Positions 57,012 to 64,000 of a stretch of DNA of 64,000 nucleotides are shown here, piece after piece; positions within the stretch are counted from its first letter, which is position 1, and every line of letters begins with the position of its first letter. Where the stretch lies: NCBI GenBank assembly GCA_963814955.1, contig CAWFEX010000004.1, positions 124,001 to 188,000 on the forward strand, read 5' to 3'. Origin of the DNA: DATCJA01 sp963814955. Its GTDB lineage: Bacteria; Acidobacteriota; Vicinamibacteria; Vicinamibacterales; UBA2999. Both the position numbers and the translations under genes were made by a program. The notes below the pieces were generated by a model. The model searched no databases and was not told the DNA's origin. It was given only the letters and a program-made list of their open reading frames with translations.

Positions 57012-60000
57012 CTAGAAGTCGTACCCGATCCACATCGCGAATCGCGCTTTGCGGAACGAGGAGCTGCCTCCGGTCGTCGCAAACAGCAGGTCTTCCCACG
57101 GCTTGTTGAAGAGAGTCCGCCAGGCCCAGTCGAAGTGGACCGGGAACCCGAGCGCAAACGTCTCCAACCCGATGCCGTACGACGCGCGGGCGTCGACGAG
57201 CCTGAACCCGTCCACCCGTTCAGGCGTTCCGAACACAGGCGTCGCGCCAATCGGTGACACGTTGAAGCCGACCACCGGGGTGTACAACTCGGAGTTGTTC
57301 GAGAACCACTTGTACGGCTGTCCTTCGAAGCGCGCGCCGCCCATGTTCGCAAACAGCACGCCGCGGACGCCGCCAATCACGCCGAGCGGGGTCAGCATCG
57401 CCTCGATGAAGGGGAAGCGCAGTTCGGCGTTGAGGAACCCGGCCTCGGAGCCGATGAACTGCAGGTAGTCGTACCCTCGCATCTCCGAGTTGCCGCCAAA
57501 GTAGACGAAGTCGGGTGCGTCGCCCCAGCTTTTGAACGCCTTGGCGCGCACTGCGAGAAGTCCCGATCCACCGAGCCGCAGATAGTACCGCGCGTCCATG
57601 TCACCGGTCTGTCGTCCGAGCGTCTCGCCGACGCCCGGCGACACCTCATAGGACAGCCGCATCGTGTTACCGGCCAGCGGCCCGAACTCGCGGAACACGG
57701 TCGTTTCCTGGACGAAGGTGACGCCCAGCGGAATGTAGGTGCCGCTTCGGAAGAGCTGCCGTCCAAACTGTTCCTGCTGGTAGTTCTGCGATATGACCTC
57801 CAGCGTCGGATCGTTGAACTCCTCGCGGTACTGCATGAGGCCGCCAAACAGCTCGACGCGCCGGTACCGATCGAGGGGCCAGATGCCGAACGCCGTGCCA
57901 CCGCGGACCGTCCTCGTTGCGACGGCGAGGTCACGGTCGGCCGCGATCAGACTGGAGAACACCGGGTCGTAGAACACTCCCTCGAGCGCGCCGTAGAAGA
58001 ACTGGGTCTGGGAGAAACCCTGGACGGAGTAATTGAACCGGCGCGCGGCGTTGAAGTAGGAGAACGCCAGCGTGCGGTACTGCGAAATCGAGGCGGCATA
58101 CATACTGATCTGCTTGTCGCCGAGCACGTCGCTGAACGTGACCGCGGAGCCGCCGAACACGTCGCCGCTGCTCGTGACACCAACGTTCACCGGCGGACGC
58201 CCGTCGAGAAACAGCTTTTCGAATGCCCCCTTGCGACGTGAGTTGGCCGCAATCAGCGTGTGCGTCAGCGGCGCCTGGAAGTCGATGATCGGGCCGGGGG
58301 CGCCGAAATCAGCGGTCGACGCCGTGGCGACGGGGTCGCGCCTGTCCAGCGCGTGCAGCTCCCATTCACCTTTGTAGTAGCTGACGAACGCCATGCGCGG
58401 CTCGGCGTTGCCCGCGCGCAAGACAACCGCTGATGTGTTGCCACCGAGCGTATCGGTGTACTGGCGCAGCTCGCCGTTTTTCAGACTGAGCGTCCAGATG
58501 TTGTAGACGTTCCCATTCCGGGAGACTTCGGCTTCGACCGGGTTGCCCGGGTCCGTTGCCGTCGATGAGAACACGAGGGTATCCGCGTCGAGGAACTGCG
58601 CCGCGGAATCGTCGTGCGTGCCGAAGGTCAGCTGCGTCTTCTGACCGGTCGCCACGTCCAGGCGGAACAACTTTTCGTTGCCGCTGACACGGGCGACGTA
58701 GATGAGCGATCGGCCGTCGGGCGACCAGGTGGGTCCTGAATCGGCGAAGTTGTCCTTGGTCAGATTCGTCAGCTGACGGCTCGCCAGATCGACGAGGTAG
58801 ATGTCACCGACGCCACCCTGAAGCGCGGCGAAGGCGACCTTCGTGCCATCCGGCGAAATATCGGGCGATTCAGGGTCGTCAACCTCGCGCATTTCCAGTC
58901 GCTGCTCGACCTCGCCGGAAATCACGTTCTGCAGAATCAGCGTGCGCCACTTTTCCCGTCGCACGAAGTAGGCGAGGCGATCGCCGGTGGGGGCCCACGA
59001 CAGCCACGGGACGGTGTTGAACCGCATGCCCGGCTGAATGATGAACTCCCATCCCTTGTCCTGATCGAACTCGCTGGTCAGATTGCGTATGACCGATCCA
59101 TCGCGCGATGACACCAGCACGATGTCCATCTCGCGGTCGCGCCGGTTGCCCGTGACCATCGCAATGAGGTCGCCGGACGGGGACGGCTCGATGGAGGCCG
59201 CGCCGATGAAGACTCCTTTTTCCGGGTTCGGAGCCAGATTGCGGCCGTAGTCCGCCGGCCGCTCCTTGTCGCGGAACGGCTTGAAGCGATCTTTCAGGGT
59301 ACTTGTCGAATTCCTGGTCGAACTCCTCAGGCGTCAGGCGAAGCGCCTCCATGTACGCGTCCTCGCCGCCACCGATGACCGCTTTTCGCAGCGAGAACAG
59401 GAACTGCCTGATCCCTTCCTTTCCCCAACGGGACTCGATGAACTCGAACACCGCGTGACCGAGGTTGTAGATCATGCGAACGCTGCCGACGTTGGTGTAG
59501 CCCTCGAGCTCGCTCATTTTCGGGACGATGTCCGCCACCGCGGCGTCGCGTACGGTCATCAGATCGATCGGACGCCAGATGCCGGTCATGTAATCCGACA
59601 ATCCCTCGTTGACCCACAGCGGGATGTTGCGCCGGATCAACGACGTTGGAATGATGTCGAACTCGAACTGGTGCGTGAGCTCGTGCACGATGAGGCGGTA
59701 GAGCAGATCCGGCGGGTCGTCGAGCGGCATGACGATTCGGTACCGCGTGGGCTCGGCGAACGCGCCGACGCCCTCCTGTGCGGCTCCGGGGATGACGTTC
59801 TGCTGCTGGAACTCGGCGCTCGTCTTGAACAGGATCAGCTGAATCTTGAACGCCAGGTCGTATTTCAGCTCGGCGCTGATGTGCTGGTACGCGCTTTCCG
59901 CATATCCGGCCACACGCTCCAGGTGCTGCTCGATTTCCGGGTAGTAGTAGATCTCGAAGTGATCCGTCGTGTAGATCTGCCACCGGAAATTGTCGTAGCG

Positions 60001-60114
60001 GATCTGGTTCTTGCCAAAGTATGGAAAGAATGGAGTTTGCGCCACGACCGGCCGTGGCGAGAGAATCACCACCGCCACTATTAGTGCAACAGCGACCAGG
60101 ATGGTCCGCCTCAT
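57012..60114 (-). CDS. Chimeric zinc-metallopeptidase / PD40 propeller / outer-membrane barrel protein, frameshifted
   Basis: ATG 60114 has AAGGAGA upstream and a signal peptide ending VVAQ. The peptidase part has the zinc motif LIVHELTHQFEF (HExxH) and WVNEGLSDYMTG with the third ligand Glu. The central part has PD40/TolB-type repeats (PDISPDGTKVAFAA, GPTWSPDGRSLIYVA, LSWAPTGDRLAYF). The C-terminal 400 residues are barrel-like (YYLRLGGSGLLAVRAKAF, FMSE-free, ending RFAMWIGYDF). At 59297-59299 one extra C breaks the frame: DKY continues in the next frame as LKDRFKPFRDKERPADYG. Full length is about 1030 aa. It would sit in the outer membrane; its client is unknown. Confidence 0.83.
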
Positions 60115-60371
60115 GGAAATTCTCCTTGCGAACGGCAATTCGAACGTACGCGTCCCCGACATCTTACTGCCGACGGATTGGCGGCCACAAAATAACCCGC
60201 CCGACGTTCGGACTGTGGCCGGCCGTAAGCGGGGGCCGCAGCAAAGGATGTACCGAGGGGTTGCCTGAAAACCGCACGCAAATAATGAGTTGTCGTCGTT
60301 CAGGATGCGGCGGATGCACCGAATGTCCTGTTCTGTGTTCGTCACCGTTGTTCACGCCGACCTGAGTGATA

Positions 60372-61040
60372 ATGAAGTCGATGGACGAGCCTTCTTCACC
60401 CGACGATCTCGTACCCGAGCCGGTGCCGTCGTCAGAGCCTGCTGCAGACGAGGAACGCGCCCGGCGCATGAGCCCTCGAACCCGCGCCTGGATTGGCATG
60501 GGAGCGGTGCTCGTGGCGCTGGTGCTGCTGATGATGCTGTCCGGGCCGGGAGGCGAACCCGAAGCGCCGCCTCCGGCGGCTGACGGTGGCACATCCGCCG
60601 CGGGGGACGAAGAACGAGCCGTCGTCGGCAAGGCCGCACAGCTGCAGTTCACGCTCAAGGACATGAACGGCGTGAACGTGAACCTCGCGTCGTTCAAGGG
60701 CAAGGTACTGCTGATCAACTTCTGGGCGACGTGGTGCGGTCCGTGCCGCGTCGAGATTCCATATCTCATCGAGCTGCAGAACCAGTATGCGGACGATCTG
60801 GTGGTGCTCGGCGTTTCGGTGGACGACCCGGCGGAGAAACTCAAGCCATATGCGAATGAGATGAAGGTCAACTATCCGATGCTGGTCGGCAACGGCAGAC
60901 AGGATTTTCAGGATGCATACGGCCCGTTCTGGGGCATCCCGGTGACGGTGTTCGTCGACCGCGAAGGAAACATTCACAAGAAGCATTCCGGCATCGCATC
61001 GAAGGAGCAGTTCGAACACGAGATCAAGTTGATGCTGTAG
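60372..61040 (+). CDS. TlpA/ResA-like membrane-anchored thioredoxin
   Basis: ATG 60372 (alternatives GTG 60366, ATG 60381). The 222-aa protein has an acidic cytoplasmic N-terminus, one membrane anchor (WIGMGAVLVALVLLMMLSG, near 40-60), a linker, and a periplasmic thioredoxin fold: FTLKDMNGVNVNLASFKGKV, then LINFWATWCGPCRVEIPYL with the redox WCGPC, and the cis-Pro region GIPVTVFVDREG. Such proteins reduce cytochrome c or copper-site cysteines in the periplasm, which fits the many cytochromes and the SCO protein nearby. Confidence 0.9.
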   Translation: MKSMDEPSSPDDLVPEPVPSSEPAADEERARRMSPRTRAWIGMGAVLVALVLLMMLSGPGGEPEAPPPAADGGTSAAGDEERAVVGKAAQLQFTLKDMNGVNVNLASFKGKVLLINFWATWCGPCRVEIPYLIELQNQYADDLVVLGVSVDDPAEKLKPYANEMKVNYPMLVGNGRQDFQDAYGPFWGIPVTVFVDREGNIHKKHSGIASKEQFEHEIKLML

Positions 61041-61052
61041 TATGATCCCCGT

Positions 61053-61322
61053 ATGTTGAAGGGGTTCACGCACGCCCGACTCGCCTGCGGATGTCGATTG
61101 ACATTCCGTGAAGGTGTCGAGGGCAGCCCGGTGACCGTGGTAATCGAAGCGAAGGGCGCACACTGCGTGATGCCGCTTCACGTGCGCGATCTTCCGGTCT
61201 ACGATTTCCGCGAAGCCCTTCGTCCTCCCACACGATTCCTGCCGATCGAAGAAGAAGAGTACCGAGGAAGAAGGCTAGCTGAATTCCACCCTCAGCTCTG
61301 CAACCAGCGGCAGATGATCTGA
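61053..61322 (+). CDS. Small conserved protein of unknown function
   Basis: An 89-aa product with ATG 61053, 12 bases after the TlpA stop. It begins FTHARLACGCRLTFREGVEG and continues with VTVVIEAKGAHCVMPLHVRD. Three Cys and several His may bind metal, but the spacing fits no motif I know. Its last 48 bases overlap the 3' end of the converging endonuclease-family gene. If real, it is probably co-transcribed with the TlpA gene. Confidence 0.5.
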   Translation: MLKGFTHARLACGCRLTFREGVEGSPVTVVIEAKGAHCVMPLHVRDLPVYDFREALRPPTRFLPIEEEEYRGRRLAEFHPQLCNQRQMI

Positions 61323-61991
61323 GGCCAGCAGCGCGAGCCGCGTTCGCGGAAGTTCCACCCCCTTCACCTCGACTTTCCCGTCATAGTAAATGTGATCCAG
61401 GTGCAGCACGGGAAAGACCCCCGGATATGTCCGGCGCCGCCGAAGGTGTGCGCGGAGATCGATGCTGTTGAGCCGCTGGTTCAACATCTGCGTGGCGAGG
61501 CCGCGCATCCACTCGTTGAAGTCGCCGAGCACGATCTTCGGCGGTCCGACGCGACGATCGTGCACGAACGCGCTCAGGCGTGCCGCCTGATATCGGCGTT
61601 CGAGAAACGCCGTGCCCAGATGCACGTTGTAGAGATGCAAGGTGTTGTTGCCGACGGCGACGTCAACTCGCTGGCAGCAGCGCGGCTCGCACGTCTTCCA
61701 TGAGAGATCGTATTGAGTGTGGTGGAGGATCGGCAGGCGGCTGAGCACTACGTTGCCGAAGAGCGCGTGTCGCAGATGGCGGGCAGACGCCATTACCCAT
61801 CCCATACCGAGTAGAGCGCCGAGCTCCTCCGCGTGGCCGGCGGAACTGGGACTTGCGCCGACGACTTCCTGCAGCGCGATGATGTCGGGATCGATGGCGC
61901 GAATGACATCGGCGATTCGGCCGGGGCTCGTCCGGCCGTCGAGACCGCGACATCGGTGGATGTTGTAAGTGGCGACGCGGAGGGTAGGCAT
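61275..61991 (-). CDS. Endonuclease/exonuclease/phosphatase family protein
   Basis: A 238-aa protein from ATG 61991 (MPTLRVATYNIHRCRGLDGR). An upstream ATG at 62033 would add 14 residues. The EEP fold motifs are present: RVATYNIHR (Asn), IIALQEV (metal-binding Glu), YNVHLG, IVLGDFNEW (GDFN) and the final SDHLPLVAEL (catalytic Asp-His). Substrates in this family range from DNA to phospholipids. No signal peptide is seen, so it is probably cytoplasmic. Confidence 0.85.
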   Translation of the reverse strand: MPTLRVATYNIHRCRGLDGRTSPGRIADVIRAIDPDIIALQEVVGASPSSAGHAEELGALLGMGWVMASARHLRHALFGNVVLSRLPILHHTQYDLSWKTCEPRCCQRVDVAVGNNTLHLYNVHLGTAFLERRYQAARLSAFVHDRRVGPPKIVLGDFNEWMRGLATQMLNQRLNSIDLRAHLRRRRTYPGVFPVLHLDHIYYDGKVEVKGVELPRTRLALLASDHLPLVAELRVEFS

Positions 61992-62022
61992 CCAGCTGGG
62001 AGGTGGCAGGTCGCCGGTCGGA

Positions 62023-62051
62023 CGCAGGCTCAAGCCTGCGCTCTACACTAG
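62023..62051. repeat. Second copy of the AGGCTcaAGCCT palindrome with its flank
   Basis: CGCAGGCT (62023-62030), CA, AGCCTGCG (62033-62040), followed by CTCTACACTAG. The copy at 29901-29938 has CGCTACGCTAG in the same place, so the repeat unit extends beyond the palindrome. It lies between the divergent endonuclease-family and zinc-ribbon genes. Confidence 0.75.
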
Positions 62052-62060
62052 AATAGCTCG

Positions 62061-62363
62061 ATGGCGAAGCTGAAGAGCGAGGTCGAGGTGATCTGTCCCT
62101 GTTGTCAGTCCACTTTGGTGGTCGACACCAATCTTTGCCGCGTCATTTCACATCGCGAGCCGGAGAGGGCCGACAAACCCGAACTGGATCAGGCGGCCAG
62201 CATCCTGGCGGCCCAGGCCGAACGGCGCGAAGCGATGTTCAAACAGTCGATGGACGCAGAGAAAGGACGCGACGACGCCCTGGCGCGCAGGTTTGAAGAG
62301 GCGCTGCGCGAGGCAAAGAAGGAACCGATCACGAGACCGCTGCGCGACTTTGATCTGGACTGA
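62061..62363 (+). CDS. Small protein with a single CPCC knuckle
   Basis: A 100-aa product from ATG 62061. VEVICPCCQSTLVVDTNLCR resembles half a zinc ribbon. The remainder is a charged helix likely to form a coiled coil (AASILAAQAERREAMFKQSM, EEALREAKKE). No function is known to me. It ends at the first base of a repeat element. Confidence 0.6.
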   Translation: MAKLKSEVEVICPCCQSTLVVDTNLCRVISHREPERADKPELDQAASILAAQAERREAMFKQSMDAEKGRDDALARRFEEALREAKKEPITRPLRDFDLD

Positions 62364-62440
62364 CCATTGACGGATTTACGAATTTACGAATTTACGGATT
62401 TGGCAAGTCGTCAATTCGTAAATGCGTCAATTCCTCAATG
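62364..62440. repeat. Inverted tandem-word element, ATTGACG family
   Basis: Left arm: CATTGACGGATTTACG then two AATTTACGG-type words. Right arm (62408-62440): GTCGTCAATTCGTAAATGCG then TCAATTCCTCAATG, imperfectly complementary. It sits between converging genes and exactly fills the spacer from stop to stop. Confidence 0.8.
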
Positions 62441-62441
62441 T

Positions 62442-63151
62442 TCATCCGCGATGGCGAAACTCCGGTGGCAGTGGCGTCCACCGGTCGCGCCCTCGGTAAT
62501 ATTTCCACGGCTTGTAGCCGTGGGCTGCTCGAAACGCGCGATATAGACGTCTCAGGCGGTCCGCACGGCGATCCGACGAGACGATGCGCCGGTGCGGCCA
62601 GTCCAGCAGCAGCCGCTCGACCTTCCAGATATTCTGGTCTGCCAGCCGCCAATCGTAAGACCCCAGCACGCGTAGATCGACCACGGCGTACGCTTTGATG
62701 CGGCCGGTGAAGTCGATGTAACCCTCGAAATAGCTGAGCGCCAGCGCTCGGGGTGTCGCAAACATCGGCCTGCGGCCGTGGAGACCCGGATCGCGCGATC
62801 GCGCCACCGACCCCAGCCATCTGGCCCTCGGTACACGAAGATCACGTGATCGAGGAGATCGATCGACTCGAAACTGAGGACGAGTGGCGGGAAGCGGTGC
62901 TGCTCCAGAACCACCGCCGCCGCAAGTGCGGCTTCAAGGCAGTGTGCGGTGCCGGTGCGGACAACACCGCGAAAACTGCGCAGCGTTTCACCGCCGGGCT
63001 CGGTGTTATAGGGAAGATCGTTCAGCCACTGCTGCACCGCATTGGGCGTGCGAAGGCGTCTCACGAGACGCCGCTCGGCAGGAGTGAGCGACAGAGCAGG
63101 AGGCTCTGCCGGATCAGTTCGCGGCAGCGGGAGCTTTTTTGAGGTCGGCAA
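62442..63151 (-). CDS. Conserved protein resembling the transglutaminase-like superfamily, frameshifted
   Basis: The N-terminal 110 residues have a Cys in VVRTGTAHCLEAALAAAVVL and an His in LLDHVIFVYRGPDGWG, which could be parts of a papain/transglutaminase-like triad. At 62810-62814 the frame changes in a run of four C (G on the coding strand). The next frame continues SVARSRDPGLHGRRPMFATP and YFEGYIDFTGRIKAYAVVDL, RVERLL-type segments, and ends at TGA 62442-62444. One missing G restores about 237 aa. The start is uncertain: TTG 63151 overlaps the SCO gene, and no ATG is near. Confidence 0.68.
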
Positions 63152-63974
63152 CGAGTTCGGCAGGGGTCCACATGTTGCCGGTGTGGACGCTCACGAGTCG
63201 GCCCTCTGCATCGATGACCGCGGTTCGCAGGTTGTGTACGACAACGCCCTGCGACTCGCCCGGCTCGGTCAGTACTCCAAAACGCTTCGCGAAGGCGAGC
63301 ACGTCATCGCGTTTGCCAGTTGCGAAATACCAGAGACGCGGATCGGCGCCTGCTCCTTTGGCATGCTTCTCGAGGACGGCGGGCGTGTCGAAATCAGGGT
63401 CGAGGGTTACCGATACGAGGCGAACATCGTTCATGTCGGGAGACTTGCGAATTTCCTCCTGAATCGCTCCGAAGTGCTTGTTCATCAGCGGGCAGAACTC
63501 CGGGATCGGGCAGCGCGAATAAATGAACGTCAGTGCAATGCGGTGGCCGCGCAGCGAGGTCAACGGACGCGGACTGCCTGACTGATCGACCAGTGCGTCA
63601 CCGGGGACGACATCGCCTTCCTTCAGGAGGTCCGAGTCCGTGATCTCCGGAACAGCGGCCGCGTTCTTGATTGGCGCATGCCCCGTCGTCGTCATCGTCG
63701 AGAGGTAGCCATTGGCTTCTTCGACGACGAGCGTGGCGGTAAACAGGTCGCCCGGTTTCTTGTCTGCGAGCAGCTGCGGATCGCGCACCTTATAGGACAT
63801 CGTCATTGCCGGCATGAAGCCGGCGATGTCCTCGTGGTCGACGAGCACTTCGCGCCGGCCGGCGTCCACACCCAGAATCTGCCCGCGCACTTCATACTGT
63901 CTGGGTTCGGACCTGCGATCGCATGCGCTGCCGGCGAGCGCAGCCAGAAAGAGCACAACTCCGAGCCACCGCAT
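63114..63974 (-). CDS. CusF-like / SCO1 fusion, copper chaperone lipoprotein
   Basis: A 286-aa protein with a lipoprotein signal (VVLFLAALAGSAC, Cys near 18). Residues 25-105 form a CusF-like copper-binding domain (RGQILGVDAGRREVLVDHED, FMPAMTMSYKV). Residues 125-280 are SCO1/SenC-like: LRGHRIALTFIYSRCPIPEF-C with two Cys five residues apart (standard SCO has CxxxC), and the ligand His in GVVVHNLRTAVID. SCO proteins deliver copper to the CuA site of cytochrome oxidase. The fusion places a copper donor and a CuA assembly factor in one chain. Confidence 0.87.
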   Translation of the reverse strand: MRWLGVVLFLAALAGSACDRRSEPRQYEVRGQILGVDAGRREVLVDHEDIAGFMPAMTMSYKVRDPQLLADKKPGDLFTATLVVEEANGYLSTMTTTGHAPIKNAAAVPEITDSDLLKEGDVVPGDALVDQSGSPRPLTSLRGHRIALTFIYSRCPIPEFCPLMNKHFGAIQEEIRKSPDMNDVRLVSVTLDPDFDTPAVLEKHAKGAGADPRLWYFATGKRDDVLAFAKRFGVLTEPGESQGVVVHNLRTAVIDAEGRLVSVHTGNMWTPAELVADLKKAPAAAN

Positions 63975-64000
63975 GTGTTAACTGTATCAAATGCTCTGGG

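Overview
The window is GC-rich, densely coded bacterial DNA. It carries a Tad (Flp) pilus locus, a pyruvate dehydrogenase complex, an Sdh1-like succinate dehydrogenase with a five-helix anchor, molybdenum hydroxylase (Cox-type) genes, a chimeric peptidase/PD40/outer-membrane-barrel protein, many secreted c-type cytochromes and a Tes-like radical SAM protein. Together these suggest an Acidobacteriota genome, perhaps of the Vicinamibacteria. That placement is inferred from gene content and style; no 16S or other marker gene is present. I found no tRNA, rRNA, CRISPR array, transposase or phage gene.

Layout. 1-10707 (+): 3' part of a tad operon (cpaB end, cpaC, a TadG-like protein, cpaE, tadA, tadB, tadC) continuing into three less usual genes: a winged-helix AAA+ ATPase, an ExeA-like ATPase with a SPOR domain and an altered P-loop, and a secreted AMIN-like protein. 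10717-13302 (-): TPR protein, NicO-type metal transporter, SDR dehydrogenase. 13462-16268: secreted protein, strong bidirectional terminator, large radical SAM protein. 16583-23838 (+): gltB, gltD and a YpdA-like reductase. 23944-27505 (-): LON-domain protein and a MoxR/VWA pair. 27643-30673: phosphodiesterase, PLP dehydratase, cytochrome c', family 5 uracil-DNA glycosylase. 30728-36557 (+): aceE, aceF, lpdA. 36583-40526 (+): cytochrome c and sdhCAB. 40590-46964: coxD/coxE/coxG (+) converging on coxM/coxL/coxS (-). 47161-48882: lipA and an MBL hydrolase. 48997-54610 (-): a sigma-54 two-component system placed directly upstream of a copper/cytochrome/beta-barrel operon that has a good -24/-12 promoter. 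54644-63974: ferredoxin, TPR-retropepsin, metallopeptidase/PD40/barrel protein, TlpA thioredoxin, small conserved proteins, a nuclease-family protein, a frameshifted conserved protein, and a CusF-SCO1 fusion.

Two features run through the whole window. First, at least eight otherwise well conserved genes are broken by a one-base indel, usually in a short homopolymer, while the protein continues perfectly in the next frame. One of these indels creates an apparent sdhA-sdhB fusion. Consensus sequence error is the most economical explanation. Second, intergenic spaces repeatedly hold AT-richer elements built from tandem 6-9 base words (GAATTGACG, CAAAGTG, AAAGTCA), often arranged as two inverted arms. 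There are also compact GC-rich palindromes (core AGGCTcaAGCCT and others), some of them inside genes. The linker of the E2 subunit of pyruvate dehydrogenase is almost entirely encoded by four consecutive palindromes. These repeats are the most unusual structure in the window.

Functionally the genes describe an aerobic, respiring, surface-attaching heterotroph: pyruvate dehydrogenase (with lipoyl synthase) feeding an SDH-containing respiratory chain, glutamate synthase for nitrogen assimilation, a molybdenum hydroxylase, copper-handling proteins for oxidase assembly, and secreted proteases.
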